Positions 8,410 through 17,380 are shown, numbered from the stretch's first letter. The stretch: DNA of 64,000 nt from Flavobacterium sp. 5 (GCF_002813295.1 NZ_PHUE01000001.1:4340001-4404000), one strand, 5' to 3'. Notes: generated by a model from the sequence alone, not told the origin. Program-made: numbers and translations.

Positions 8410-9639
8410 ATGACACGAGACCATTACATTCCCTTCAATAAGGAATTCTTACTCGAGCAACAACTGGCAACCTTCTCTGATGACCCAAAAAAGGTTGAAG
8501 ATTTTAAAAAGCTATTCGATATCATCGAACATTATTACCATTACGAAGCTTTTAATCTCAATCAGAGTCTAAAGAAAAACTATGCCTTATTTGATCCAGA
8601 TTTAAGCAAACATGAAAAAGAAGGATTCATAGGTAAAAGTGATTTTTCAGTATTTAAAAAAACACTTCAAAAAGTTCTTGATCACAGTAATTATACTCGT
8701 GTAAATCAAGATACTTTGGATGTTGCATTCAAAAATTCAGATTTAATTGGTTTAGATTTAGCAATAGACTTTAATGCTTTTAAAGATTACGAAGTCTATG
8801 TTCGTGGTGAACACAAGGCCAAAGAAAAGATAAAAAAATACTTCTTTTGGAAAAAAGAAATAGAAATTGAGTACTACGATCGGGTTATGATTTATCTAAA
8901 TTATAACGACGCTGATTATCTCAAAGAGAAAAAAGTAAAACTAAAAAACATCCCTATTGAACCTGGCTCAATAGTATTAAAAATATTTAAACGCGTACCT
9001 AAAAATGACTTAGAAACGATATTTCCAAATGCTATCCCTATGATGTCAACTACAGATAAGTTGCTTTTATGGGTGCCTGCTATTTTTGGGGGAGTATCGT
9101 TATTAAGTGCTAAAGTAATTCCCGCATTAATAGGTATGTACGGTGCTTATAAGTCAGGTGAAGCTATTGATTTCTTAAATAGTAAAACCTCATTAAATCA
9201 AGGCTTAATTGCGTTAGGGATATTGTCTGCCTACTTATTTCGTCAGTATAATAACTATGTAAATAAAAAGATTAGATATTCTAAAATGCTTTCTGATAGT
9301 CTTTATTTCAAAAACTTAGGAAATAACAGTGGAGCATTTTATTCCTTATTAAACTCTTCGGAAGAAGAAGTGCTCAAAGAAACTATTTTAGTATATGCTT
9401 TTTTAAACAGAAGTGAAACTCCTTTATCTGCTGAAGAACTGGATCATCAAATTGAGTCTTGGTTCTCATCAGAATTAAATACAAACCTTGATTTTGACGT
9501 AAAAGATGCTTTATCAAAATTGCAGCATATTGGACTAGGTGTAGAAACTAATGGTAAGTGGGAGGTTGTTTCTTTAGATAAATCACTTATACAAATTGAC
9601 ACACTGTGGGACAACGTTTTTGAGTATAATCAAGGATAA
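8410..9639 (+). CDS. DUF3754 (TMEM143-like) membrane protein
   Basis: The protein has 409 aa. The soluble N-terminal half ends in a conserved block of the DUF3754/TMEM143 family, LKIFKRVPKNDLETIFP (near 200-218). Two hydrophobic segments follow (about 230-255 and 272-290), and the C-terminus is a soluble alpha/beta region that may be a winged helix (AEELDHQIESWF). Relatives occur in bacteria, plant organelles and animal mitochondria (TMEM143); their biochemical role is not established. A -7-like TATTTTTG at 8363-8370 precedes the gene. It is monocistronic, ending at a convergent terminator shared with dnaN. Confidence 0.8.
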   Translation: MTRDHYIPFNKEFLLEQQLATFSDDPKKVEDFKKLFDIIEHYYHYEAFNLNQSLKKNYALFDPDLSKHEKEGFIGKSDFSVFKKTLQKVLDHSNYTRVNQDTLDVAFKNSDLIGLDLAIDFNAFKDYEVYVRGEHKAKEKIKKYFFWKKEIEIEYYDRVMIYLNYNDADYLKEKKVKLKNIPIEPGSIVLKIFKRVPKNDLETIFPNAIPMMSTTDKLLLWVPAIFGGVSLLSAKVIPALIGMYGAYKSGEAIDFLNSKTSLNQGLIALGILSAYLFRQYNNYVNKKIRYSKMLSDSLYFKNLGNNSGAFYSLLNSSEEEVLKETILVYAFLNRSETPLSAEELDHQIESWFSSELNTNLDFDVKDALSKLQHIGLGVETNGKWEVVSLDKSLIQIDTLWDNVFEYNQG

Positions 9640-9681
9640 TTGATTTGAATTTACATTTCTAAAATATTTAATAAAAAAAAA

Positions 9682-9707
9682 CCAAAACTCTGGTTAGGGA
9701 GTTTTGG
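9682..9707. terminator. Bidirectional terminator between DUF3754 gene and dnaN
   Basis: CCAAAACTC (9682-9690) and GAGTTTTGG (9699-9707) form a 9-bp stem with an 8-nt loop, flanked by A-runs on the left and T-runs on the right. It serves two convergent genes. Confidence 0.75.
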
Positions 9708-9757
9708 CTTTTTCAAATATAAAAATGGTTTTGGTTAGTTTCGTATATTTTAAGTAA

Positions 9758-10876
9758 CTAGCTGTTTAGCATTACTGGCATTACAAGCATTGTTACGGTT
9801 TCACCCTCTTCTAATCCATCAATAGGAGTAAGAATTCCGGCTCTGTTAGGTAATGACATTTCAAGCATTATCATATCTGATTGAAGGTTGTTCAACATTT
9901 CAGTCAGGAAACGAGAGTTGAAACCTATTTGCATATCGTCTCCTTGATAATCACAAGTCAATCTTTCTTCTGCTTTGTTAGAATAATCAATATCTTCAGC
10001 AGAAATATTCAATTCGGCACCAGCCACTTTCAAACGAATTTGGTGTGTTGTTTTGTTTGAGAAAATAGCAACACGACGTACAGAACTCAAAAACTGAGAA
10101 CGATCCATCAACAATTTGTTTGGATTCTCTTTCGGAATAACCGCTTCGTAATTTGGATATTTCCCATCAATTAAACGACATAATAAAATGTAGTTATCAA
10201 ACGAGAAAGTTGCATTCGAATCGTTGTATTCTATTTTTACTTCAGCATCAGATGAGCCAAGTATACTTTTTAAAATATTCAAAGGTTTCTTAGGCATAAT
10301 AAATTCTGCTACTTGTGATGCTTTTACATCAGAGCGAGCATATTTTACCAATTTGTGTGCATCTGTTGCCACAAAAATTAAACCTTCCGGAGAAAATTGA
10401 AAGAAAACCCCAGACATTACTGGACGTAAATCGTCATTTCCAGCTGCAAAAATGGTTTTACTAACAGCAGTTGCTAATACATCAGCAGGAACTAACGTTA
10501 CTGAGGGTTCGTCTAAGTTTACTGATTTTGGAAATTCTTCTCCTGGAGCATATGCCAAAGCATATTTACCTGAATTAGAACTAATTTCTATAGTACTGTT
10601 TTCTTGAACGGTGAATGTTAGTGGCTGTTCTGGAAAAGTTTTAAGGATTTCCAATAATAATTTTGCAGGAACCGCAACACTTCCTTTGCTTTTAGAATCA
10701 ATGGTTAATGTAGCAGACATAGTAGTTTCTAAATCTGAAGCCGAAACAGTTAATTCGTTATTATTTAATTCAAATAAGAAGTTGTCTAAAATAGGCAAAG
10801 TATTGTTGCTGTTAATAACACTACCTAAAACTTGTAATTGTTTTAATAAGTACGAACTCGATACTATAAATTTCAT
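9758..10876 (-). CDS. dnaN: DNA polymerase III subunit beta (sliding clamp)
   Basis: The protein has 372 aa, the normal length for a bacterial beta clamp with three similar domains. The N-terminus MKFIVSSSYLLKQLQVLGSV and internal blocks such as RPVMSGVFFQ and the C-terminal LTPIDG...MLVMPVML are typical. It forms the ring that tethers replicative polymerase to DNA. It follows gldG in the same orientation, but a very good own promoter lies at 10937-10969, so it is likely transcribed independently. It is not next to dnaA here; in flavobacteria this gldF-gldG-dnaN order is commonly seen (general knowledge). Confidence 0.97.
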   Translation of the reverse strand: MKFIVSSSYLLKQLQVLGSVINSNNTLPILDNFLFELNNNELTVSASDLETTMSATLTIDSKSKGSVAVPAKLLLEILKTFPEQPLTFTVQENSTIEISSNSGKYALAYAPGEEFPKSVNLDEPSVTLVPADVLATAVSKTIFAAGNDDLRPVMSGVFFQFSPEGLIFVATDAHKLVKYARSDVKASQVAEFIMPKKPLNILKSILGSSDAEVKIEYNDSNATFSFDNYILLCRLIDGKYPNYEAVIPKENPNKLLMDRSQFLSSVRRVAIFSNKTTHQIRLKVAGAELNISAEDIDYSNKAEERLTCDYQGDDMQIGFNSRFLTEMLNNLQSDMIMLEMSLPNRAGILTPIDGLEEGETVTMLVMPVMLNS

Positions 10877-10936
10877 CTGTATTGTTTTGTTTTTAATGGT
10901 GTACTTTTTTTAAATAAAATTCGGAATACACTTTTA

Positions 10937-10969
10937 CAAATATATTGTAAACTATTCTAGTATTGCAAA
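10937..10969 (-). promoter_or_regulatory. Bacteroidetes-type promoter of dnaN
   Basis: Read on the minus strand: TTTG (10969-10966), 21-nt spacer, TATATTTG (10944-10937), an excellent match to the consensus, about 60 bp upstream of the dnaN ATG. Confidence 0.7.
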
Positions 10970-10983
10970 TTTTTTATTAACAT

Positions 10984-12669
10984 CTATTTACTATATTTTC
11001 TTTTTCTAAGGAATGTAAATCCTAGACCAAATAACCCTAAAAATACGATTGGAAGTCCGATAGTTAGGAACTGCGTGAAAGTATAGTTTTCATAGACTTT
11101 TTCTTTGTCTAATAAGGGTAAATCAAGATCTTTGCTTCTAATGTTAATAAGTCCAGTATCATCTAATAGATAATTGACACAATTCATCATAAAATCTTTG
11201 TTGTCGTATAAATTGCCAGATCTTTGGTCGTAACCTAGTTCTACAGGCTGTCCCGATTTATCCAATTGGTTCTTTATAATATCTCCATCCGAAATTACAA
11301 TCATTTTGCTGTCTGTTCCTTTCTTTAAAAAGGATTTGTCGTCAAATGGTAATACACGATTCTCAAACATCGAATGAAAAGAGCCTTCTAATAAAACTGC
11401 CATCGGAATATTTCCTTTATTCAAATAATCAGAAGGAGAAGTTTGCTCGGAGACCATATTTAAGCTGATTTCCACCGGCGTTCCTACTTTCTTGGAGTAA
11501 GGTGAAGATTGTAGAAGAACTGTTTTTTTAATTCCGTTTTTCAATGTATCCATTGCATTTGCAAAATCAAATTTGATACCTCCCAGATTTTTTACAATTG
11601 GGTGTTTACTAATTGGATACACTTGCGGTGCAAATTTCCAGTTAAAATCTTGATAAGTTGTTCCGCTTCCTTGATCACCACTAGCCAGTTTTATAGGACT
11701 TCCTTGTTCATCTTTCACTAAGTCTGGATTGATACGTACTCCATATTTGAAGAATAAATCGTTCAAATTTAAGTCTTTTGGAAATGCTAATGTTGCTCCT
11801 GTTGGATTGTAAAGACTATCCATTTCGGCATTGACCTGTTCTACCAACCACAGTGTTTTTCCTCCATTGATAATGAATTGATCCAGAACCAATTTTTCTT
11901 CATCAGTAAAAGCTTCAGTTGGTTTAGCAATTACTGCCAAATCATAATTTTGTAATGATTTTAAAGTTCCTGTCGGGTCTTTTGCAACCGAATCTAATGT
12001 AAAAGGACCTATGAAATAGCTTTCACGGACTTGCATTAGGAATTTAGCAATATGTCTCTCCTGAAGCTCTCCATTTCCTTTTATGATAGCAACTTTCTTT
12101 TGTTTTCCTTTAGAGATTTTATTAATACCATCAGATATAGAATATTCAAGATGCTGAACAGAACCAATTACTTTTTGAGTAGTATTAGTTCCCATAATGT
12201 TTTTCAACAGCGGAATATTAACTTCTTTGTTGTTGTAAACTGCAATTGCCCAAGGAAAAACCATCGATTGAGATTGTTTTCCTTTATCGTCAACAGTTAT
12301 GTTTATTGGTGTAAGTCCTTTTCGATACAATTCTTTAATTTTATCCATACTTTCGTCTTTGTTTTCCAAAGGATCAACAAATTCGATAATAATGTTGGAA
12401 TTATAAGCTTGAAATTCTTCCAAAAGCTGTTTTGATTCTTGCTGTAGTCGCTTGAATTCAGCTGGTAATTCTCCTTGCAGATATACTTTTATAGATAAAG
12501 GCGCTTTTACTTCTTTGATGATTCTTAAAGTCGTTGGTGAAAGGGTATAACGATGATCTTGCGTTAAATCAAAACGATGAAAAAAGAAATTACTAATGAT
12601 GTTTAAAATGAATACTATCGCAACAGTAATCAATAACGATTTGGCGTTTTTTATATTGAATGCTTTCAT
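10984..12669 (-). CDS. gldG: Gliding motility-associated ABC transporter substrate-binding-like protein GldG
   Basis: The protein has 561 aa. One N-terminal membrane segment (about 10-30) precedes a large extracytoplasmic region of the ABC-type uncharacterised/GldG family, and a second membrane segment near 535-553 is followed by RKRKYSK. GldG works with GldF (permease) and the ATPase GldA, encoded elsewhere, in an ABC system required for gliding in Flavobacterium johnsoniae, although it is not universal among gliders. The ATG overlaps the gldF stop by one base (TAATG), so the two genes are translationally coupled. The 3' end is followed after about 110 bp by dnaN. Confidence 0.93.
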   Translation of the reverse strand: MKAFNIKNAKSLLITVAIVFILNIISNFFFHRFDLTQDHRYTLSPTTLRIIKEVKAPLSIKVYLQGELPAEFKRLQQESKQLLEEFQAYNSNIIIEFVDPLENKDESMDKIKELYRKGLTPINITVDDKGKQSQSMVFPWAIAVYNNKEVNIPLLKNIMGTNTTQKVIGSVQHLEYSISDGINKISKGKQKKVAIIKGNGELQERHIAKFLMQVRESYFIGPFTLDSVAKDPTGTLKSLQNYDLAVIAKPTEAFTDEEKLVLDQFIINGGKTLWLVEQVNAEMDSLYNPTGATLAFPKDLNLNDLFFKYGVRINPDLVKDEQGSPIKLASGDQGSGTTYQDFNWKFAPQVYPISKHPIVKNLGGIKFDFANAMDTLKNGIKKTVLLQSSPYSKKVGTPVEISLNMVSEQTSPSDYLNKGNIPMAVLLEGSFHSMFENRVLPFDDKSFLKKGTDSKMIVISDGDIIKNQLDKSGQPVELGYDQRSGNLYDNKDFMMNCVNYLLDDTGLINIRSKDLDLPLLDKEKVYENYTFTQFLTIGLPIVFLGLFGLGFTFLRKRKYSK

Positions 12670-13394
12670 TACGACTTGATAGATTTTAAATTATAAACGG
12701 TGAAGGAAAGGAATAAAACAGTAATGCTTACAAAGTAGATTACATCCCGAGTATCAATAACACCCCGACTCATACTTTTGTAATGATCTTGCATTCCGAA
12801 ATAGGATATAATTGAAGAAAAATTAGGCAAGATTGAAGCCAATCCTTCAAATCCAAAATAGAAAAAGAAGCATAAGAATACAGCAATTATAAAGGAAACT
12901 ATCTGATTCTCGGAAATAGAAGAAGTAAAAATTCCAATTGCTGAATAGGCTGCAATTAAAAATAATAATCCAAAATAAGATCCAAGTGTGCTCCCCATGT
13001 CTATATTTCCTTCTGGAGAACCTAAATTCCAAATTACAGCAACATAAATAAAGGTAGGGATGATTGCTATTACGATTAATAGAAATGCACCCAGAAATTT
13101 CCCGTTTACAATTTCCCAAAGACTGATGGGTTTTGTAAGTAATAATTCAAGGGTTCCTTGTTTTTTTTCATCCGAGAAACTACGCATTGTTACTGCAGGA
13201 ATTAAGAATATTAAAATCCATGGTGCCAAAGTAAAAAAAGGCGTTAAATCGGCAAAACCAGTATTCAAAATATTATATTCACCTTCAAAAACCCAAAGAA
13301 ATAAGCCGTTTCCAATCAAGAAAAGAGCAATTACTAAATATCCAATTGGTGAGCCAAAAAAGGATTTTATTTCGCGAAATACGATTGACTTCAT
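12669..13394 (-). CDS. gldF: Gliding motility-associated ABC transporter permease GldF
   Basis: The protein has 241 aa with six hydrophobic segments and the N-terminus MKSIVFREIKSFFGSPIGYL typical of ABC-2 permeases of this family. The cytoplasmic loop FSDEKKQGTLELLLTKPIS is the conserved element that contacts the ATPase. It is the inner-membrane partner of GldG, which follows with a one-base overlap. The ATPase GldA is not in this window. The gene starts 77 bp after a small monooxygenase-like gene in the same direction, so they may share a transcript. Confidence 0.93.
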   Translation of the reverse strand: MKSIVFREIKSFFGSPIGYLVIALFLIGNGLFLWVFEGEYNILNTGFADLTPFFTLAPWILIFLIPAVTMRSFSDEKKQGTLELLLTKPISLWEIVNGKFLGAFLLIVIAIIPTFIYVAVIWNLGSPEGNIDMGSTLGSYFGLLFLIAAYSAIGIFTSSISENQIVSFIIAVFLCFFFYFGFEGLASILPNFSSIISYFGMQDHYKSMSRGVIDTRDVIYFVSITVLFLSFTVYNLKSIKS

Positions 13395-13471
13395 TTTTAT
13401 TTATTTAAAAAATTTAAAATTGTGTTGTTTTTAGATTTAAAGTTTAAAAACTGTTTTAATTAACATAGAAT

Positions 13472-13768
13472 TTATGCCAAAGTGACTAACTTGTCTACAC
13501 TCCAGGCCTCAGGTTTTGCATTGAATAATTTTTTGGTGTATTCCCAGACATTGTAAAAAAGCTCCGAATTTCGATAATTTTCTAAATCTTTCTCAGTTTC
13601 CCAATAACTATAAGTAAAGAAAATGTTTTTGTTATTTTTATCTTGATATAGTTCCAGGAAACGATTTCCTTCCGCGTTTCGTATTTTATCTTTCATTAAT
13701 TCAAAGTTTTCCAAAAAAGCTGGAATATGTTCCTCATGAAAACTCAGTTTTACTATTCGTACAAACAT
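13472..13768 (-). CDS. Antibiotic biosynthesis monooxygenase (ABM) family protein
   Basis: The protein has 98 aa, the standard size of a ferredoxin-like ABM-fold monomer. MFVRIVKLSF at the start, then FLELYQDKNN and FFTYSYWETEKDLENYRNSELF, are characteristic strand-helix blocks of this family. Members act as heme-degrading enzymes, quinol monooxygenases or have unknown roles; nothing in the sequence allows a choice. It lies 36 bp downstream of the SAM hydrolase gene and 77 bp upstream of gldF, all in one direction. Confidence 0.85.
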   Translation of the reverse strand: MFVRIVKLSFHEEHIPAFLENFELMKDKIRNAEGNRFLELYQDKNNKNIFFTYSYWETEKDLENYRNSELFYNVWEYTKKLFNAKPEAWSVDKLVTLA

Positions 13769-13804
13769 AATTTTTTATTTAAAATTGATTTGTTTAAGAT
13801 TTAA

Positions 13805-14632
13805 TTAAACAAATTTTATAGAGACAACATCTCTGTAATTAAGACCTAATAGTGTACTGGCCGAACCTACTGTTAAAGGATTACTTCTAAAAATGGCTAT
13901 TTCCAGAAAACCTGCCTCATTAAAAATAGCCAGTTTTTGACCTTCATAATATTTTACAGGATATTTATCTGAACTGGCAATAGCCGAATAATAAGGTAAA
14001 ATTGTTTTTATAATTTGGGTTTTAAAAGTGATTTCATAGGCTCTTCCTTTAGAACATTCTAAAAACTGTTTTTTAGAAATATTAGTGACAACATTGCCAA
14101 AATGATCAATATATATTACATTCCCTTTCAATTGATTTCCATCTTCTGTGAAAATTACTTGTAAATCAGTTACTTGTTTTAAGTTTTTAATTTCTTTGCC
14201 AATTACACTTAAAACTCCACCTTTTGCAATATGACAAGCTACTTTGACAAATACATCAAGATCAGTAGCCTCGTTATGTAAACGGTCATGAATGGTTATA
14301 GCAACGATTTTTTGAGGAATTATCTTTTGCGAAAGCATACTTAATATACCATTATCGGCTGCAATAAAGAAATGATCGTTCCATTGCATAACAATATGTT
14401 GATTTTCTTTATTGGCTTCCAGATCCACTCCAATAATATGAACAGTTCCTTTTGGGAAGCTATTATAAGAAGCCGAAATTACATAACTGGCTTCTGCGGT
14501 GTTAAATGGATCAATGTAATGTGAAATATCAATAATTGAAGCGTCAGAATACTCAGATAATATTTTCCCTTTCAATGAACCAACAAAATGGTCTTTCAAG
14601 CCGTAATCGGTAGTAAGGGTAATTATTGACAT
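13805..14632 (-). CDS. S-adenosyl-L-methionine hydrolase (SAM hydroxide adenosyltransferase, DUF62 family)
   Basis: The protein has 275 aa and starts MSIITLTTDYGLKDHFVGSLKG, the signature of the chlorinase/fluorinase-like family. In the usual bacterial members water is the nucleophile, giving adenosine and methionine. The C-terminal barrel includes IDHFGNVVTNI. A longer frame starts at a TTG at 14701, but this lies inside a -7-like TAGCTTTG (14706-14699, minus strand), so the ATG at 14632 with a leader of about 60 nt is preferred. It heads a minus-strand run with the ABM gene and gldFG and is divergent from the small exported protein and phoH. The halogenase-specific role is unlikely in this context. 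Confidence 0.9.
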   Translation of the reverse strand: MSIITLTTDYGLKDHFVGSLKGKILSEYSDASIIDISHYIDPFNTAEASYVISASYNSFPKGTVHIIGVDLEANKENQHIVMQWNDHFFIAADNGILSMLSQKIIPQKIVAITIHDRLHNEATDLDVFVKVACHIAKGGVLSVIGKEIKNLKQVTDLQVIFTEDGNQLKGNVIYIDHFGNVVTNISKKQFLECSKGRAYEITFKTQIIKTILPYYSAIASSDKYPVKYYEGQKLAIFNEAGFLEIAIFRSNPLTVGSASTLLGLNYRDVVSIKFV

Positions 14633-14759
14633 AAAATTGTTTATAACTATTGAGTTTTGCAGCAGCCGAAACTTATTTTTTCTTAAATTTGGTAAATGCA
14701 AAGCTAAAGTATTTTATACTTTATTTAAACAGAAATTCATTTGAATTAAAACAAAATCT

Positions 14760-15017
14760 ATGTCAAAGTTTATTTTTATTTTATTTCTTTTATTTACTAG
14801 TCTAAATTCATTTGGCCAAGAATGTTTTTCGAAAAACAAAGTGTCTAAATCAGATATTTCAGATAAAAAAATTAAAGTTAAAAAAGTAAAAATTGAAGTA
14901 TTGAATGAAACAGAGATCGATTTACTTCTTAATGATAATCTTTGTGAAATCTTATCAATTAAGCCTTCCGATTTATTGAATGAAAAAATGTTAAAAAAAT
15001 TAAGAGCTAACGTATAA
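14760..15017 (+). CDS. Small exported hypothetical protein
   Basis: The protein has 85 aa. The N-terminus MSKFIFILFLLFTSLNSFGQE is a clear signal peptide with a likely cleavage after FG. The mature part, about 65 residues, is rich in Lys, Asp and Leu (SDKKIKVKKVKIEVLNETEID) and has a single Cys pair (ECFSK and NLCEIL). I do not recognise the family. It lies between the divergent SAM hydrolase and phoH genes. An overlapping minus-strand frame at 14714-15037 has no such features. Coding is supported by the signal peptide and by the uniform amino-acid composition, not by homology. Confidence 0.6.
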   Translation: MSKFIFILFLLFTSLNSFGQECFSKNKVSKSDISDKKIKVKKVKIEVLNETEIDLLLNDNLCEILSIKPSDLLNEKMLKKLRANV

Positions 15018-15161
15018 TTAGAACCAGAATTACTCAAATTCCGGAAAAGATGTTTTTTAGTGTTATTTACCGATTTAGAAATTAAAAACTGTAATTTAAT
15101 AATTGCAGCGTAAAGATTGAATTAGTTTAATCTCAATTAATTAACTTAAAAACTTCTTATT

Positions 15162-16115
15162 TTGAACGAAAGAATCATAGAGCTCATCGACATTGCTCCC
15201 AAAGATTTCTGGGGCACACACGACTCACATTTAGAGTCAATTAAGAAATATTATCCAAAACTAAAAATTGTCGCCAGAGGAACTACTCTAAAAGCATTTG
15301 GAGATAAAGACGTTTTAGATGAATTTGAAATGCGTTTTCAGCGTTTAATGTTGCATTTTACGAGATATAACACTATCGATGATAATGTAATTGAGAGAGT
15401 GATTCAAAGTGATTCTCAAGAGGAAACCCGAGTATTTGGTCACGACAAAATTTTAGTTCATGGTGTAGGTGGTAAAATTATTAAAGCCATGACTCCAAAT
15501 CAGCAATTGCTGGTTGATACAATGGAGAAAAATGATATGGTCTTTGCTGTTGGTCCTGCAGGAACTGGAAAAACCTATACAGGTGTAGCCATGGCTGTAA
15601 AAGCACTGAAAGAAAAACAAGTCAAGCGTATTATTTTGACTAGACCTGCTGTAGAAGCAGGAGAAAATCTTGGATTTCTTCCTGGTGATATGAAAGAAAA
15701 ACTAGATCCATATATGCAGCCATTATACGATGCATTGCGGGACATGTTGCCTAACGAAAAGCTTGAAGATTATATTTTGAAAGGAATCATTCAAATTGCA
15801 CCTTTGGCTTTTATGCGAGGAAGAACTTTGGATCATGCCTTTGTAATTTTGGATGAAGCTCAAAATACAACGCATTCGCAGATGAAAATGTTTTTGACAC
15901 GTATGGGTAAAAGTGCTAAATTTATGATTACTGGTGACCCTGGTCAAGTAGATTTACCTCGAAGAACAATCTCAGGACTTAAAGAAGCTTTATTGGTTTT
16001 AAAAGATGTAGATGGAATTGGTATTATTTATCTTGATGATAAGGATATAGTTCGTCATAGATTGGTGAAAAAAGTGATAGATGCTTACAAACAAATTGAA
16101 AATAATGACTATTAA
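15162..16115 (+). CDS. PhoH family ATPase
   Basis: The protein has 317 aa. It has the N-terminal KH-like part (IVARGTTLKAFGDKD) of PhoH/YbeZ proteins, then Walker A GPAGTGKT (131-138), LTRPAVEAGENLGFLPGD, and Walker B VILDEAQN followed by ITGDPGQVDLP. These P-loop ATPases are linked to RNA metabolism and phosphate stress. The start is a TTG: an in-frame stop lies at 15147-15149 with no ATG between, and the family N-terminus (NERIIELxDIAPKDFWG) begins exactly there. A strong terminator follows at 16143-16179. Further downstream come a dispersed repeat and an IS element. Confidence 0.93.
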   Translation: MNERIIELIDIAPKDFWGTHDSHLESIKKYYPKLKIVARGTTLKAFGDKDVLDEFEMRFQRLMLHFTRYNTIDDNVIERVIQSDSQEETRVFGHDKILVHGVGGKIIKAMTPNQQLLVDTMEKNDMVFAVGPAGTGKTYTGVAMAVKALKEKQVKRIILTRPAVEAGENLGFLPGDMKEKLDPYMQPLYDALRDMLPNEKLEDYILKGIIQIAPLAFMRGRTLDHAFVILDEAQNTTHSQMKMFLTRMGKSAKFMITGDPGQVDLPRRTISGLKEALLVLKDVDGIGIIYLDDKDIVRHRLVKKVIDAYKQIENNDY

Positions 16116-16142
16116 ATTGAAAGACTTAATAATTTAAAATTA

Positions 16143-16186
16143 GAAAAGGAGAGGCTTAATTGTTAAGTTTCTCCTTTTTCATTTGT
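16143..16186 (+). terminator. Rho-independent terminator of phoH
   Basis: A continuous stem of about 17 bp (16143-16159 with 16163-16179, a few G-U pairs, 3-nt loop) is followed by a short T-rich run. It begins 28 bp after the phoH stop. Confidence 0.75.
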
Positions 16187-16205
16187 AATTAACTACTGTT
16201 TTGAT

Positions 16206-16350
16206 TTTGGGCGTGGCCCTTCGTAAAACTGCGGGTCGGGTTTTACATTCCTGCTTTTTTCATATTTAGCGAAGAAAAATCGCTCCATTTCAAACGAAGT
16301 TCACTGAACTCAGATGAAAATAAATACATAGTGGAGTAATCCCTCACGCA
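16206..16350. repeat. Dispersed intergenic palindromic repeat, copy 2
   Basis: It shares with copy 1 (5164-5282) the opening TTTGGGCGTG..CC, an internal GTCGGG (16235-16240) and the closing ATCCCTCACGCA (ends 16350), in the same order but with a different interior. An IS982-type element inserted about 40 bp beyond its end. Confidence 0.5.
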
Positions 16351-16446
16351 AAAAAAAGGGAAAGTTGTTTATAAAAGGATTAAATGATTAAAGTTAACCC
16401 GTTGGGTGTAATTATTTGAAGTAAAAAATAGGGATTAGATATTGTT

Positions 16447-16471
16447 CAAGATACTGAAATTCAGTATCTTG
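16447..16471 (+). promoter_or_regulatory. Hairpin abutting the transposase start codon
   Basis: CAAGATACTGA (16447-16457), loop AAT, TCAGTATCTTG (16461-16471): a perfect 11-bp stem directly before ATG 16472. In transcripts entering from outside, such a stem can block ribosome access, a known protective device in other IS families. Confidence 0.5.
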
Positions 16472-17380
16472 ATGTCGCTAAACGATACAATATCTATGTC
16501 AAATATAGTAAAAAATTATCTAAGAGTTTTAGAAGTTATAAGTTCGTTGAATTGTGAATTAGAATTCAAATCAGGTATCGGAAGAAAAGATAAAATGTCT
16601 GATTTAGAAGTTGTTGCATTGAGTTTAACCGCTGAATTTATGTCAATTGACAGCGAAAATTCACTTTTCAAACAGCTAAATTCTAATGAAATTCCAAATC
16701 TAATAGAACGAAGTCAATTCAATAAAAGAAGGAGGAAATTGTTTTTATTTTCTGAAGAAATTAGAATTAAACTAGCATCTTATTTTCTTGATTTTGAAGA
16801 TTATTTTATTGTGGATAGCATGCCATTAGAAATCTGTAAATTTTCTCGTCATAACCGAATCAAAATCTGTAAAAATGAATTTGAAACTGCACCTACAAAA
16901 GGATTTTGTGCTTCTCAAAACAGCTGGTTTTATGGTTATAAACTTCATGGAGTTTGTTCAATTACTGGAGTTTTTCATTCATTAGATATTACAAAAGCAG
17001 AAGTTCATGATGTAAATTTTTTAAAAAACATAAAACAACAAATGTCTGATTGTGTGATTCTTGGGGATAGAGGATATCTGTCAGAAACGATTCAATTGGA
17101 TTTATTTCAAACAGTAAATATCAAATTGGAAACACCAAAACGAATTAATCAAAAAAATTATAAACCACAACCGTATATTTTTAGAAAATCAAGAAAAAGA
17201 ATCGAAACATTATTTTCTCAATTATGCGACCAATTTTTAATCAGAAGAAATTATGCAAAAACTTTTGAAGGATTTAAAACTAGAATATTGGCAAAAATAG
17301 CATCATTAACATTAATACAATATGTCAATAAATTTATATTTGACAGACCAATAAATAATATTAAAAATCAAATAATTTAA
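16472..17380 (+). CDS. IS982 family transposase
   Basis: The protein has 302 aa counted from ATG 16472; a second ATG at 16496 (MSNIVKNYLRVLEV) is also plausible, and a TTG at 16442 is disfavoured because it lies before the hairpin. The DDE catalytic residues are visible: D115 in VDSMPLEIC, D199 in LGDRGY and E245 in RKRIETLFSQL. FYGYKLHGVCSITG is a typical block of the family. The stop lies inside the right inverted repeat. No frameshift or stop is seen, so the element is probably active or recently was. Confidence 0.92.
   Translation: MSLNDTISMSNIVKNYLRVLEVISSLNCELEFKSGIGRKDKMSDLEVVALSLTAEFMSIDSENSLFKQLNSNEIPNLIERSQFNKRRRKLFLFSEEIRIKLASYFLDFEDYFIVDSMPLEICKFSRHNRIKICKNEFETAPTKGFCASQNSWFYGYKLHGVCSITGVFHSLDITKAEVHDVNFLKNIKQQMSDCVILGDRGYLSETIQLDLFQTVNIKLETPKRINQKNYKPQPYIFRKSRKRIETLFSQLCDQFLIRRNYAKTFEGFKTRILAKIASLTLIQYVNKFIFDRPINNIKNQII

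Noticed and set aside
14714..15037. Minus-strand 107-codon frame opposite the small exported protein
   Set aside because: The plus-strand frame has a clear signal peptide; the minus one has no recognisable feature.
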